Positions 14,415 to 23,633 of a stretch of 53,117 bases of DNA are shown here, one piece after another. The position numbers were made by a program, and so were the translations under genes. The notes beneath the pieces are model-generated. The model made no database searches and had not been told where the DNA came from. It saw nothing but the letters and a program-made list of their open reading frames with translations. The number at the start of each line of letters is the position of its first letter. Position 1 is the stretch's first letter. This DNA comes from an uncultured Sterolibacterium sp. Its GTDB lineage: Bacteria > Pseudomonadota > Gammaproteobacteria > Burkholderiales > Rhodocyclaceae. The stretch is from positions 1 to 53,117 of the forward strand of contig CAILCO010000032.1 in the NCBI GenBank assembly GCA_903832735.1, written 5' to 3'.

Positions 14415-16403
14415 TCAGGTTTCGGAATCGAGGAAACTGCGCAGTTTCTCCGAGCGAGAAGGATGTCTTAGCTTCCGCAGCGCCTTCGCCTCGATCTGGC
14501 GGATGCGTTCGCGCGTGACGTCGAATTGCTTGCCGACTTCCTCCAGCGTGTGATCGGTATTCATCTCGATGCCGAAACGCATCCGCAAGACCTTGGCCTC
14601 GCGCGGTGTCAGCGAGTCGAGGATCTCCTTGGTCACTTCGCGCAGGCTGGAATACATTGCCGCGTCGGCAGGGGCCAGATTCGATGCGTCCTCGATGAAG
14701 TCGCCGAGATGCGAGTCGTCGTCGTCGCCGATCGGCGTCTCCATCGAGATCGGCTCCTTGCTGATCTTGAGGATCTTGCGGATCTTCTCCTCGGGCATTT
14801 CCATCTTGATCGCGAGAGTCGCCGGATCGGGCTCGGATCCTGTCTCCTGGAGGATCTGCCGCGAGATCCGGTTCATCTTGTTGATGGTTTCGATCATGTG
14901 CACCGGAATGCGGATGGTGCGCGCCTGGTCGGCGATCGAGCGGGTGATGGCCTGGCGTATCCACCAGGTGGCGTAGGTCGAGAACTTATAGCCGCGGCGG
15001 TATTCGAACTTGTCCACCGCCTTCATCAGGCCGATGTTGCCTTCCTGGATCAGGTCGAGGAACTGCAGGCCTCGGTTGGTGTACTTCTTGGCGATGGAGA
15101 TCACCAGGCGCAGGTTGGCCTCGGTCATCTCGCGCTTGGCACGACGCGCCTTGGCTTCCCCGGTGGACATCTGCTTGTTGATGTCCTTCAATTCCTTGAG
15201 CGGGATGCCGATGCGCGACTGCATGGCTATCAGTCTTTGCTGTTCTTCAATGATCGCCGGCGCGGCCCGCAGCATCTGGGGAGCATTTTGCTTGGCATTG
15301 GTGATTTCCTGCTTCAGCCACTCGAGGTTGGTCTCGTTGCCGGGGAAGGACTTGATGAAATGCGGGCGCGGCATGTGCGATTTGTCTACGCACAAGTGCA
15401 GGATCTTGCGCTCGTGCTTGCGCACGTCTTCGACCATGCCGCGCACCGAGTCGCAGAGACGCTCGGTGGTCTTTGCGGTGAAGCGGATGTTCATCAGTTC
15501 GGCGGAGATCTGCTGCTGAAGCTTGAGATAGATCTTGTCCTGGGAGCCTTTTTTGGACAGGTTGGCATGCATCTTCTCGTACAACTGGGCGATCAGCACG
15601 AAGCGCTCCAGGGCTTCCTCCTTGAGCTTCAGGAGCGAGGCGGTGAGGGCGCGGCTGCCATCCTCGTCCTCCCCTTCTTCCTCGACCGCTAGTTCCTCGT
15701 CCTCCGCCAGGCTTTCGATGGCTTCGGAGGCGTTGGGATCGATCAGGCCGTCGATCAGTTCGTCGATGCGCATTTCCTCGCGCGCCACGCGACCGGCTGA
15801 TTCCAGGATCTCGACGATCGTCGTCGGGCAGGCCGAGATCGCCTGGATCATGTGCTTCAGGCCGTCCTCGATGCGCTTGGCGATTTCGATCTCGCCTTCG
15901 CGCGTGAGCAGGCCAACCGTGCCCATCTCGCGCATATACATGCGCACCGGGTCGGTGGTGCGGCCAAACTCGGAGTCAACCGTCGATAGCGCCTGCTCGG
16001 CTTCCTCCTCAACCTCGGCGGCATCGACGACGGCCGGTGACTGCTCGGTCAGGAGCAGTGTTTCGGCATCCGGAGCCTCGTCATAGACCTGAATGCCCAT
16101 GTCGTTGAACGTGGTGATGATGGACTCGATCTGCTCGGCGTCCACCATGTCGTCGGGCAGATGGTCGTTGATCTCGGCATAGGTCAGGTAGCTGCGCTCC
16201 TTGCCGAGCGTGATCAGATTTTTGAGTCGGGTGCGGCGCGCATCGAGGTCGATCGGCAGGGCGATCGGCGTTGCGGCCGATATCTTGTCCTTCGCGCGTT
16301 TGCCGCGTGGTTCGGGCTTGGCCTTGAGCGACGGGGCCTTGGCGGTCGGAGCAGCCTGTGCGGCTGCTTGGGCATTACTGGGTTTAGCGATTTCTTTGGC
16401 CAT
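14415..16403 (-). CDS. rpoD: RNA polymerase sigma-70 factor RpoD
   Basis: A primary sigma factor of 662 residues. The ATG at 16403 is preferred to one 12 nt upstream because GAGGT stands 6 nt before it. Region 1.1 occupies the N-terminal part (about 45-125), followed by [11 protein letters not shown] of region 1.2, an acidic non-conserved insert ([14 protein letters not shown], about 245-260), region 2 ([22 protein letters not shown] and the -10 recognition part [13 protein letters not shown]), region 3 and region 4 with the -35 helix-turn-helix ([20 protein letters not shown]). It directs housekeeping transcription. It is the last protein gene of the rpsU-dnaG-rpoD block, with tRNA-Ile(CAU) originally just downstream. 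Confidence 0.98.
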   Translation of the reverse strand: MAKEIAKPSNAQAAAQAAPTAKAPSLKAKPEPRGKRAKDKISAATPIALPIDLDARRTRLKNLITLGKERSYLTYAEINDHLPDDMVDAEQIESIITTFNDMGIQVYDEAPDAETLLLTEQSPAVVDAAEVEEEAEQALSTVDSEFGRTTDPVRMYMREMGTVGLLTREGEIEIAKRIEDGLKHMIQAISACPTTIVEILESAGRVAREEMRIDELIDGLIDPNASEAIESLAEDEELAVEEEGEDEDGSRALTASLLKLKEEALERFVLIAQLYEKMHANLSKKGSQDKIYLKLQQQISAELMNIRFTAKTTERLCDSVRGMVEDVRKHERKILHLCVDKSHMPRPHFIKSFPGNETNLEWLKQEITNAKQNAPQMLRAAPAIIEEQQRLIAMQSRIGIPLKELKDINKQMSTGEAKARRAKREMTEANLRLVISIAKKYTNRGLQFLDLIQEGNIGLMKAVDKFEYRRGYKFSTYATWWIRQAITRSIADQARTIRIPVHMIETINKMNRISRQILQETGSEPDPATLAIKMEMPEEKIRKILKISKEPISMETPIGDDDDSHLGDFIEDASNLAPADAAMYSSLREVTKEILDSLTPREAKVLRMRFGIEMNTDHTLEEVGKQFDVTRERIRQIEAKALRKLRHPSRSEKLRSFLDSET

Positions 16404-16496
16404 GAAGTACCTCATTGTCAGGCGCCGGGCGGCAGTTTCGCCACGACGCCAACCTGACAGACAAAGATTGGAGAAAACCGTTCATTATACACGAAC

Positions 16497-18254
16497 TCAT
16501 TTGTCCCGCCTGACCGCTGCCGCGGTCTTCTGCGCCAGCAGCGCGGCCAGGCGCAGGCGTTCCTCGGCTGACAGGCCGCCGCTGCGCTCCTTCTGGCTAA
16601 GCTCGCTGATCAGTTTGGTCAGGCCGGTATGGCGCAGCCGTTCCAGGGCGTCGTTGAATTCCTCTTCCATCGAGGCTTCATCGAACTCATCGGCCGTCAG
16701 TGCCCCGGCGAACAGCGACAGCGTGGCCTCATGCTCGCTGCCGCGGAAGTGCTCGAGCAATTGCCCGATGCCGCCCGAAGGCAGGGCGCCGTGGTCGACC
16801 GCGTCGGCAATGGCGCGCAAGGCGGCACCTTCGGGATGGACGCCGGCTATCAGTTCGAGGGGAATGCGCGCCGCACGTTCGGGACGATGCAGCACGTTTT
16901 CGAGCAGCCGGTGCTCGATGGAGCGGGCTTGCGGGCGGCGTCCGGCGCGCGGCGGCGCCGGGCGCCCGCCCGGCAGTATCGTTCTCAGGCCGCATTGCGC
17001 TTCCACTTCGGCCTGCGACAACTGGGCGATGTGGGCGACGGCCTTGGTCAATTGGATGCGCAGGATCGGGGCGGCAATTCTTTGCAGCAGCGGCTTCGCT
17101 TCGTGGATCAACTGCGCCCGTCCTTCGGCGGTGCTGGGATTGCTCCGTCGTTCGAGTTCCCGAACCATGAACTCGCTCAACCTCGTGGCGTTCCTGGCAT
17201 GGCCGAGGAAGGCCTCCTTGCCATGCTCTCGGATATATTCGTCGGGATCCTGATCGCCGGGCATCTGAAGAATCTCAACGCTCTTGTTATCAGCCAGATG
17301 TTCCAGACTGGCTTCCATGGCACGCCAGGCGGCCTTGTCGCCGGCGCTGTCGCGATCGAAACAGAACAAGACGCGATCGGTCATTCTGAACAGCTTTTGC
17401 AAGTGCATGCCGGTCGTGGCCGTACCCAGCGAAGCGACCACGTTCTCGACGCCGAGTTGAGCGAGTCCGACGACGTCCATATAGCCCTCCACGACGATGG
17501 CGGAGTCGGTGTCGCGTATGGTCTTTCTGGCCTGGGGCAGGCCGTAGAGTTCCCGGCCCTTCTCGAATAGAGGGGTTTCCGGCGAGTTGAGGTATTTTGG
17601 CTCACCCTTGTCGAGGACGCGGCCGCCGAAGCCGATGACGTTGCCGCGCTGGTCGAGTATGGGGAACATGATGCGGTCGCGGAAGCGGTCGTAGCGACGC
17701 CCCTGATCGTTGTCGATAACCAGGCCGCATTCCGCGAGTTCCCTGGCCTGGTAGTCCGAGAACACCTGTTCCAGGTTCTGCCAGCCTTCGGGCGCGTAGC
17801 CCAGGCCGAAGCGTGCCGCGATTTCGCCGGAGAGGCCGCGTCCTTTCAGATAGGCGACGGCTCTGGGGCTGGCCTTGAGGGCTTCGCGGTAGTATTTCGC
17901 CGCGCGCGCCATGAACTCGGTCAGCGGCGCATTTTTCGCCGCCTCCTGGCGGCGTGCGTCGGTGTGCTGCGGCACCTGCAGACCGACATTGCCCGCCAGT
18001 TCCTCGACCGCCTCGACGAAGCCCAGGCCGGAGTACTGCATGACGAAGCCGATGGCGCTGCCGTGCATGCCGCAGCCGAAACAGTGATAGAACTGCTTCG
18101 ACGGGCTGACGGTGAATGAGGGCGTCTTTTCGGAGTGGAAGGGGCAGCAGGCGCTATAGTTGGCGCCCGCTTTCTTCAGGGGCACGTGCCGTTCGACCAC
18201 ATCGACGATGTCGACGCGGCCGAGCAGCTCTTGGATGAAACTGTCGGGTATCAC
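16497..18254 (-). CDS. dnaG: DNA primase
   Basis: A 585-residue primase that makes RNA primers at the replication fork. The N-terminal zinc-ribbon (CCPFHSEKTPSF with the downstream CFGCGMHG, about residues 36-66), the RNA-polymerase core (about 120-250), and the TOPRIM motifs (VVEGYMDVV and FDRDSAGDKAA, about 255-320) are present. The C-terminal 150 residues form the DnaB-binding helicase-interaction domain. The ATG at 18254 overlaps the end of yqeY by 4 nt, so the two are coupled. Length and arrangement are usual for betaproteobacteria. Confidence 0.98.
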   Translation of the reverse strand: MIPDSFIQELLGRVDIVDVVERHVPLKKAGANYSACCPFHSEKTPSFTVSPSKQFYHCFGCGMHGSAIGFVMQYSGLGFVEAVEELAGNVGLQVPQHTDARRQEAAKNAPLTEFMARAAKYYREALKASPRAVAYLKGRGLSGEIAARFGLGYAPEGWQNLEQVFSDYQARELAECGLVIDNDQGRRYDRFRDRIMFPILDQRGNVIGFGGRVLDKGEPKYLNSPETPLFEKGRELYGLPQARKTIRDTDSAIVVEGYMDVVGLAQLGVENVVASLGTATTGMHLQKLFRMTDRVLFCFDRDSAGDKAAWRAMEASLEHLADNKSVEILQMPGDQDPDEYIREHGKEAFLGHARNATRLSEFMVRELERRSNPSTAEGRAQLIHEAKPLLQRIAAPILRIQLTKAVAHIAQLSQAEVEAQCGLRTILPGGRPAPPRAGRRPQARSIEHRLLENVLHRPERAARIPLELIAGVHPEGAALRAIADAVDHGALPSGGIGQLLEHFRGSEHEATLSLFAGALTADEFDEASMEEEFNDALERLRHTGLTKLISELSQKERSGGLSAEERLRLAALLAQKTAAAVRRDK

Positions 18255-18697
18255 CCTGCAAGTTTAGCCTTGATCGCCGCCGAAACCTGGCCCATGTCGG
18301 CGCGGCCGGCGAGTTGGGGTTTGACGATCGCCATCACGCGGCCCATCTCCTGCATGCTCCGGGCCCCGGATTCGGCCACGGCCGCCATGATGATCGCCGC
18401 CACCTCGGCCGCCGAGAGCGGTTGCGGCATGTAGGCGCTGATCACCTCGACCTCGAATCGTTCAGCGTCAACCAGGTCCTGGCGGCCGGCGCCCTGAAAT
18501 TGGGAGATGGAATCCTTGCGCTGCTTGATCATTTTTTCGATGATGCCGATGATCACCGTGTCGTCCGGCTCTATCCGCTGGTCGACCTCGATTTGCTTGA
18601 TCGCTGCCAAGAGCAGGCGAATTGCCCCCAATCTGGCCGTGTCACGGGCGCGCATGGCAGTTTTCATGTCTTCGGTGATGCGGTTTTTCAGGCTCAT
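18251..18697 (-). CDS. yqeY: GatB/YqeY domain protein
   Basis: A 148-residue YqeY protein. The start at 18697 (MSLKNRITEDMKTAMRARD) is the family start; the frame is open further upstream but into the rpsU terminator region. The protein is helical throughout and carries the conserved EVEVISAYMPQPLS segment in the middle and GRVMAIVKPQLAGRADMGQVS at the end, related to the tail domain of the GatB amidotransferase subunit that contacts tRNA. Its exact role is unknown. Its place between rpsU and dnaG is conserved in many proteobacteria. Confidence 0.95.
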   Translation of the reverse strand: MSLKNRITEDMKTAMRARDTARLGAIRLLLAAIKQIEVDQRIEPDDTVIIGIIEKMIKQRKDSISQFQGAGRQDLVDAERFEVEVISAYMPQPLSAAEVAAIIMAAVAESGARSMQEMGRVMAIVKPQLAGRADMGQVSAAIKAKLAG

Positions 18698-18734
18698 GTC
18701 ACTCACCAGAATGTCAGGATGATCGGAAAGCAGA

Positions 18735-18763
18735 AAGCCTCGGATCGCTTTCACCCGAGGCTT
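18735..18763 (-). terminator. Hairpin after rpsU, partial terminator
   Basis: A 9-bp stem (AAGCCTCGG with CCGAGGCTT) with an 11-nt loop lies between rpsU and yqeY; on the minus strand it is followed by TCTGCTTTCC, a weak T-rich tail. The macromolecular-synthesis operon typically has a leaky terminator here so that rpsU is expressed more than dnaG and rpoD; the position fits. Confidence 0.6.
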
Positions 18764-18808
18764 CGCATGCAAGTTTCAACGCCTACCGCCAGGTGCGGCG
18801 GCGGCAAA

Positions 18809-19021
18809 TCAATACATCTTCGGCGGCAGCATCTGGCTGTGGATGCGCTTGTGATGGCGCTTGACAGCGGCGGCCAGCTTGCGCTTGCGCTCGGACGTGG
18901 GTTTCTCGTAGAACTCGCGCGAGCGAAGTTCAGTGAGGATTCCTGTTTTCTCGATGGTGCGCTTGAAGCGGCGGATCGCTACTTCGAACGGCTCGTTTTC
19001 CTTGAGGCGAATACCCGGCAT
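18809..19021 (-). CDS. rpsU: 30S ribosomal protein S21
   Basis: A 70-residue, strongly basic protein matching S21 in length and sequence: [21 protein letters not shown] at the start, then [24 protein letters not shown]21 binds the 3' domain of 16S rRNA near the mRNA exit platform and helps initiation. It is the first gene of the rpsU-yqeY-dnaG-rpoD block, and its divergent neighbour is tsaD. Confidence 0.97.
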   Translation of the reverse strand: MPGIRLKENEPFEVAIRRFKRTIEKTGILTELRSREFYEKPTSERKRKLAAAVKRHHKRIHSQMLPPKMY

Positions 19022-19137
19022 GCTGAAATTCCTGGTTGGGACGGAAAGCCGATCATTTTACCCGCCTTTCTGGCGGAAACCAAGAGATAAATCATAGTGC
19101 GTCCATTTGACGATCCTGTGCCGGGTAGAATGCCGCC

Positions 19138-20148
19138 ATGCGTGTACTCGGCGTCGAATCCTCCTGCGATGAAACCGGCGTCGCCCTCTATGATTCCGGG
19201 CGCGGCCTGCTCGCTCATGCGCTTCATTCCCAGGTCGATATGCATCAAGCCTATGGCGGCGTGGTGCCGGAGCTAGCCTCCCGCGATCATATCCGCCGCC
19301 TGGTTCCACTGCTGCGCAGGGTGCTGGCCGAAGCGGGCAGCACCCTGGCCGATCTCGACGCCATCGCCTATACCGCCGGACCGGGGTTGGCCGGCGCCCT
19401 GCTGGTGGGCGCCAGTTTTGCGGTCGGACTCGGCCTGGCCCGGGGAATTCCGGTTCTGCCGGTGCATCACCTTGAGGGCCACCTGCTCTCCCCGCTGCTG
19501 TCAGCCGATCCGCCGCAATTTCCCTTCGTCGCCCTGCTCGTTTCGGGCGGCCACACCCAGTTGATGCGCGTGTCCGGCGTGGGCGCTTACGAATTGCTCG
19601 GCGAATCGCTGGACGATGCCGCCGGCGAGGCCTTCGACAAGACTGCCAAGCTGCTCGGTCTCGGTTATCCGGGCGGCCCTGCGCTGGCGCAGTTGGCCGA
19701 GAGCGGCCGGCCGGGGCGCTTCAAACTGCCCCGGCCCATGCTCCACAGCCATGATCTTGATTTCAGCTTCTCTGGCCTGAAGACCGCCGTGCTGACCTCG
19801 GTTCGTGAGCGCCCGCTGACAGAATCCGAAAAGGCCGATCTCGCTCTGGAGTTCCAGGAGGCAGTGACTGAAGTGCTGGTCGCGAAGGCGCTCTCAGCCC
19901 TCGCCGCGTGCCGGCTGGAAAGACTGGTGGTGGCCGGAGGGGTGGGCGCAAACCGCCGCCTGAGGAGCCGTCTCGATGAGCGGGGGGCGAGGGCCGGCGT
20001 GCGGGTGTTTTATCCCGAGTTGGAGTTATGTACCGACAACGGGGCGATGATCGCCTTCTGCGGCGCGCAACGCCTGCTGGCCGGTGCAACCGCGGTTTGT
20101 GACGGAAGCTTCGCCGTGCGGCCGCGCTGGCCCCTGGCGGAATGCTAG
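19138..20148 (+). CDS. tsaD: tRNA N6-threonylcarbamoyladenosine transferase subunit TsaD
   Basis: A 336-residue ASKHA-fold protein that transfers the threonylcarbamoyl group to A37 of ANN-reading tRNAs, together with TsaB, TsaC and TsaE. The family start [19 protein letters not shown], the metal-binding His pair in [13 protein letters not shown] (about residues 108-120), [11 protein letters not shown] near 135, the [10 protein letters not shown] segment and C-terminal [12 protein letters not shown] and [11 protein letters not shown] are all in place. It is divergent from rpsU, an arrangement seen in many proteobacteria. A dispersed repeat begins directly after its stop. Confidence 0.97.
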   Translation: MRVLGVESSCDETGVALYDSGRGLLAHALHSQVDMHQAYGGVVPELASRDHIRRLVPLLRRVLAEAGSTLADLDAIAYTAGPGLAGALLVGASFAVGLGLARGIPVLPVHHLEGHLLSPLLSADPPQFPFVALLVSGGHTQLMRVSGVGAYELLGESLDDAAGEAFDKTAKLLGLGYPGGPALAQLAESGRPGRFKLPRPMLHSHDLDFSFSGLKTAVLTSVRERPLTESEKADLALEFQEAVTEVLVAKALSALAACRLERLVVAGGVGANRRLRSRLDERGARAGVRVFYPELELCTDNGAMIAFCGAQRLLAGATAVCDGSFAVRPRWPLAEC

Positions 20149-20209
20149 AGCCCGTAGTTGCCCGAAGGGCAACCCAGGGGTCTTGTGCCAGCGAAGCAGG
20201 TGCTAAAGC
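20149..20209 (+). repeat. Dispersed intergenic repeat, family A copy 1
   Basis: About 60 bp starting CCGTAGTTGCCCGAAGGGCA, repeated in inverse orientation with about ten differences at 27725-27790. The core GTTGCCC-GAA-GGGCAAC is a 7-bp hairpin with a 3-nt loop. Both copies lie directly after a gene that ends in TAG (tsaD, hybE). It may serve as a transcription end signal or be a REP-type selfish repeat. Confidence 0.65.
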
Positions 20210-20213
20210 ATCG

Positions 20214-20333
20214 CAGGTAGGCCCTTCTCTGGACCACCTTTATGATGGCAGGCCGACGCCCCGAAGGAAGGCCCTTTGGGGTAACCCGGGCGGCACCCGT
20301 CCGGGTGTCTCCGTCGAAAGCCTGGCCTACCTG
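20214..20333. repeat. Structured 120-bp inverted-repeat region between tsaD and plsY
   Basis: The outer arms CAGGTAGGCC (20214) and GGCCTACCTG (20324) are perfect complements and enclose further hairpins (CCCCGAAGG...CCTTTGGGG and ACCCGTCCGGGT). The plsY stop at 20327 lies in the right arm. It separates two convergent genes, so a two-way transcription end is likely. Confidence 0.5.
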
Positions 20334-20911
20334 CCGATCTTCCCTTCTGTGCCTGCCAGAAGCTTGCGGATGTTTTCCTTGTGGCGCCAGATCAGGATGG
20401 CCGCCAGCACCGTGACGCAGGCGACCAAGCGGGTATCGCCGAGCAGCAGCCAGCCGGCGAGCGGCGTCGCCAGCGCGGCGGCGATAGCGGCCAGGGAGGA
20501 ATAGCGCGTGAGCCAGGCGACCAGGAGCCAAGCCGCAGCGGCTGCCAGGGCGAGCGAGCCTGACAGGCCTGCGAGTACGCCCAGCGCGGTGGCCACTCCC
20601 TTGCCGCCCCTGAACTTGAGAAACAGCGGAAAGACATGGCCGAGGAAGGCGGCTAGGCCAGCCAGGGCGACGATGGTGCCTTCGGCGCCGAGGCGTTGCG
20701 CCAGCCACACTGCGAGCCAGCCCTTGGCGGCATCGCCAGCGAGCGTGAGCAGCGCAGCCAGTTTGTTGCCGGAGCGCAGCACGTTGGTGGCGCCGGGGTT
20801 GCCTGATCCGTAGCTCCTCGGGTCGGCCAGACCGAAGGCCCGAGAGACGATGACCGCGAAGGGCAGCGAACCGAGCAGATAGGCCAGGACTATGATGGCA
20901 AGCGCGTTCAT
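20327..20911 (-). CDS. plsY: Glycerol-3-phosphate acyltransferase PlsY
   Basis: A 194-residue membrane protein with five or so hydrophobic segments. It moves the acyl group of acyl-phosphate to glycerol-3-phosphate, the first acylation of phospholipid synthesis in the PlsX/PlsY route. The three conserved cytoplasmic loops are visible: YGSGNPGATNVLRSG near residue 36, FLKFRGGKGVATALG near 95, and RHKENIRKLLAGTE at the C-terminus. The start at 20911 (MNALAIIVLAYLLGSLPFA) puts the first membrane helix at the N-terminus; an open frame extends upstream into the folB promoter and is not used. It is divergent from folB. Confidence 0.96.
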   Translation of the reverse strand: MNALAIIVLAYLLGSLPFAVIVSRAFGLADPRSYGSGNPGATNVLRSGNKLAALLTLAGDAAKGWLAVWLAQRLGAEGTIVALAGLAAFLGHVFPLFLKFRGGKGVATALGVLAGLSGSLALAAAAAWLLVAWLTRYSSLAAIAAALATPLAGWLLLGDTRLVACVTVLAAILIWRHKENIRKLLAGTEGKIGR

Positions 20912-20956
20912 GGCGAATTCCCTAGAATGCGCAGGATTGTAGCGAAAGAAACGACC

Positions 20957-21307
20957 ATGGACTTCATCTTCATCGACGATATGCGGGTCGAGGCGCATGT
21001 CGGAATATTCCCGCGCGAGCGGGCAGCGGCGCAGACGCTGGAAATTAGTCTGACTTTCGGCGTCCCCGACGCGGCGGCGGCGAACGACGACATCGGCGAC
21101 ACCATCCGCTACGACGAGGTGATCGAGCGCATCCGGAGCGAACTGGGTGTGCGTCATTTCAACCTGCTGGAGACGTTGGGCGAGTATGTGATCAGTCTGA
21201 TGCTCGACGAGTTCGGCGCACCCTGGGTGAAGATATCCATCGCCAAGCTGGGCATCATGAAGGGCGTGCGCCGGGTCGGCGTGCAGATCGAGCGCAGCAA
21301 GCGTTGA
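20957..21307 (+). CDS. folB: Dihydroneopterin aldolase FolB
   Basis: A 116-residue protein that converts 7,8-dihydroneopterin to 6-hydroxymethyl-dihydropterin and glycolaldehyde in folate synthesis. The start MDFIFIDDMRVEAHVGIFPRE is chosen over an ATG 30 nt upstream because it is the family start. Conserved elements are ALxGxxP-like HVGIFPRERA, TIRYDEVIERI, NLLETLGEYV with the catalytic-site Glu, and the C-terminal VKISIAKLGIMKGVRRVGVQIER. It lies divergently beside plsY, as in many betaproteobacteria. Confidence 0.95.
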   Translation: MDFIFIDDMRVEAHVGIFPRERAAAQTLEISLTFGVPDAAAANDDIGDTIRYDEVIERIRSELGVRHFNLLETLGEYVISLMLDEFGAPWVKISIAKLGIMKGVRRVGVQIERSKR

Positions 21308-21435
21308 GCTGTCCGGATAGCGGCTATCCGCCAGATCCGGAATGCCGGTAAGAATGTTTTCATCTCCTGCTTCAGGCTTCAACCAGAAAAATCCCTAGCG
21401 GCATGTTTTCCCAGACAATTCCAATTCCCCTATAG

Positions 21436-21451
21436 TGGGCATGGAAATTGA
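21436..21451 (+). promoter_or_regulatory. Weak sigma-54-like promoter before hybO
   Basis: TGGGCATGGAAATTGA contains GG (21438-21439), 10 bases, then GA, against the sigma-54 rule GG-N10-GC; the -24 part TGGGCA is close to TGGCAC. The transcript would begin about 45 nt before the hybO ATG. HoxA, encoded downstream, has the GAFTGA loop that contacts sigma-54, which makes a promoter of this class expected here. The imperfect -12 GC is the main doubt. Confidence 0.35.
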
Positions 21452-21504
21452 GTAGTTCCGGCAAGATGTGATCGGCATGGTTGCGTTTCTCCGGGAGGGA
21501 AGAC

Positions 21505-22659
21505 ATGAGCGAGACGGGATTCGATCTGAGGCATTCGGCAGCGGCATTTCCCGCTGTTGAAAATCGACTGGGGCTATCCCGGCGGGAATTCATGGAATTT
21601 TGCGCGGCGCTGGCCGCGACCATGGGCTTGCCGGCCAGTGCCGAGGCGGCGATCGCCACGGCCGTGGAGAAGGCCAAGAGACCTTCGGTGATCTGGCTGC
21701 ATTTTCAGGAGTGCACCGGCTGCACCGAATCGCTGCTGCGCGCCGAGCATCCGACCTTGGAAAAGCTCATTCTCGACGTCATCTCGCTCGACTACCATGA
21801 GACGCTGATGGCCGCGGCCGGTCATCAGGCCGAGGCGGCTCGCCAGAGCGCGATGAAGGCGAACAAGGGCAAGTATGTCCTGGTCGTGGAAGGCGCTATT
21901 CCCACCAAGGATAACGGCATCTACTGCAAGGTCGGCGGCCACACGGCGATCGACATGCTCAAGGAATGCGCGGCCGATGCGGCGGCGGTGATCGCTATCG
22001 GTTCCTGTGCCTCCTGGGGCGGTATGCCCTCGACCGGGCCGAATCCGACCGGCGCCTCCAGCGTCGCGGAGGTGCTCGGCAAGCCTGTGGTGACCATCCC
22101 CGGCTGCCCGCCCAACCCCTACAATTTCCTCGCCACGGTGGTGCATTTTCTGACCTTCGGCAAACTGCCGGCTGTGGATCAATTGGGCCGTCCCAAGTTC
22201 GCCTACTCCCGCCTGGTCCATGACAACTGCGAGCGGCGCGCCCATTTCGACGCCGGTCGCTTCGCGATGGAGTTCGGCGATGTCGGCCACCGCCAGGGTT
22301 ACTGCCTTTACAAGCTCGGCTGCAAGGGTCCGGAGACCTATGCCAACTGTCCGACCATCCTGTTTGGCGACGCCGGCCCCGGGTCCTGGCCGGTGGGCTG
22401 CGGCCACCCCTGCATAGGCTGCACCGAGAAGGGCGTCGGCTTCGCCAAGCCGGTTTTCCAACTGGCGACGTTGAAGAACGTGGTGCCGCCGGCATCCTAC
22501 CCGCGCATCGTCGAGGAGCAGGGAAATAGCAGTTTCGCCGCCGCAGCGGCGCTGGCGGCGATAGCCGGCGCGGCCGCGGGCGGAGCGGCGATGCTGGCCC
22601 GGAACCTCGGCAAGCCGAGCGAGGAAAGCAAACCCAGCGCCCCCGATAAGGCGGAGTGA
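21505..22659 (+). CDS. hybO: [NiFe] hydrogenase small subunit, Hyd-2 type
   Basis: A 384-residue small subunit that carries three iron-sulfur clusters and passes electrons between the NiFe site and the quinone branch. The start at 21505 follows GGGAGGGA. A twin-arginine motif (LSRREFMEF, residues 24-32) and Ala-rich segment target the folded complex to the periplasm. Cluster ligands are visible in HFQECTGCTES, IGSCASWGG, PGCPPNP, and the C-terminal HDNCERR, YCLYKLGCKG, CGHPCIGCTE groups. A C-terminal hydrophobic Ala/Gly helix (about 335-360) anchors the complex in the membrane. The order small-FeS-membrane-large equals E. coli hybOABC, marking a group 1c-type enzyme. Confidence 0.95.
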   Translation: MSETGFDLRHSAAAFPAVENRLGLSRREFMEFCAALAATMGLPASAEAAIATAVEKAKRPSVIWLHFQECTGCTESLLRAEHPTLEKLILDVISLDYHETLMAAAGHQAEAARQSAMKANKGKYVLVVEGAIPTKDNGIYCKVGGHTAIDMLKECAADAAAVIAIGSCASWGGMPSTGPNPTGASSVAEVLGKPVVTIPGCPPNPYNFLATVVHFLTFGKLPAVDQLGRPKFAYSRLVHDNCERRAHFDAGRFAMEFGDVGHRQGYCLYKLGCKGPETYANCPTILFGDAGPGSWPVGCGHPCIGCTEKGVGFAKPVFQLATLKNVVPPASYPRIVEEQGNSSFAAAAALAAIAGAAAGGAAMLARNLGKPSEESKPSAPDKAE

Positions 22660-22664
22660 TAATC

Positions 22665-23633
22665 ATGGACCGCCGTGATTTCTTCAAGCTGTCCCTGGCC
22701 GGGGGAGCCGCGCTGGCTGCTGGGAGCAGCCCTGCCGAGGCACGCGAAACCCACACCATCTCGCCCGATGCTCTGGGCCTGCTCTACGACGCTACCCTCT
22801 GTATCGGCTGCAAGGCCTGCGTGTCAGCGTGCAAGGAGGCTAACGAGATGCCGCCCGAGTTTCTGCCGAAGACCGAGCAGCCCTACTGGGACCAGCCGCT
22901 CGACATTTCCGGCAAGACGCTCACGGTCATCAAGCTCTATCAGAACGGCACGATGGAAAAGAAGGATGAAGAGCAGAACGGCTATGCCTTCATCAAGAAG
23001 TCGTGCATGCACTGCGTCGATCCTTCCTGCGTCTCCGCCTGCCCGGTGTCGGCGATGCAGAAGGACCCGCTCAGCGGCATCGTCAGCTACAACAAGGACG
23101 CCTGCATCGGCTGCCGTTACTGCGTTGCTGCCTGTCCCTTCGGCGTGCCGCGCTTCACCTATGATCTGGCCATTCCGCAGATCAGCAAGTGCCAGTTGTG
23201 CCGGCACCGCGTCAAAGACGGCAAGTATGCCGCCTGCGCCGAGGTCTGCCCGACCGGGGCCACGCTCTATGGCAAGGTGACCGATCTCAAGCAGGAGGCG
23301 GCTCGCCGCCGTGCCCTGAAGCCCGGCACCGCGACCATCTATCCGCGCGGCCGGCTGGGTGGGCCGGAGCAGAACTATCCGGGCGTCGCCGCCAAGTACG
23401 TCGACCGCCTGTACGGCGAGAAGGAGTTCGGCGGCACCCAGATGGTCATGCTCTCCGGCGTGCCTTTTGAAAAGCTCGGCTACCCGGACCTGCCGCCGCG
23501 TTCCGACGCCGCCAAGTCGGAAACCCTGCAACACGGACTCTATGGCGGGCTAGTGATGCCGCTGGCCTTCCTCGGCGTGCTGACCTACGCCGCCCGGCGC
23601 ACCGTCAAGGACGAGGACAGCCATCATGACTGA
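22665..23633 (+). CDS. hybA: Hydrogenase 2 iron-sulfur subunit HybA
   Basis: A 322-residue periplasmic ferredoxin-like protein that carries electrons between the small subunit and the membrane subunit HybB. The start at 22665 (MDRRDFFKLSLAGGAALAAG) gives a twin-arginine signal and has GGAG 10 nt upstream. Four cysteine groups for four [4Fe-4S] clusters follow: CIGCKACVSACKEAN, CMHCVDPSCVSACP, CIGCRYCVAACPFG and CQLCRHR...CAEVCPTG. A hydrophobic segment near the C-terminus (LVMPLAFLGVLTYA) can be a membrane anchor, as in E. coli HybA. It overlaps hybB by 8 nt. Confidence 0.95.
   Translation: MDRRDFFKLSLAGGAALAAGSSPAEARETHTISPDALGLLYDATLCIGCKACVSACKEANEMPPEFLPKTEQPYWDQPLDISGKTLTVIKLYQNGTMEKKDEEQNGYAFIKKSCMHCVDPSCVSACPVSAMQKDPLSGIVSYNKDACIGCRYCVAACPFGVPRFTYDLAIPQISKCQLCRHRVKDGKYAACAEVCPTGATLYGKVTDLKQEAARRRALKPGTATIYPRGRLGGPEQNYPGVAAKYVDRLYGEKEFGGTQMVMLSGVPFEKLGYPDLPPRSDAAKSETLQHGLYGGLVMPLAFLGVLTYAARRTVKDEDSHHD

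Noticed and set aside
14526-15692. 388-codon plus-strand open frame inside rpoD
   Set aside because: Complement of conserved rpoD codons; no known product.
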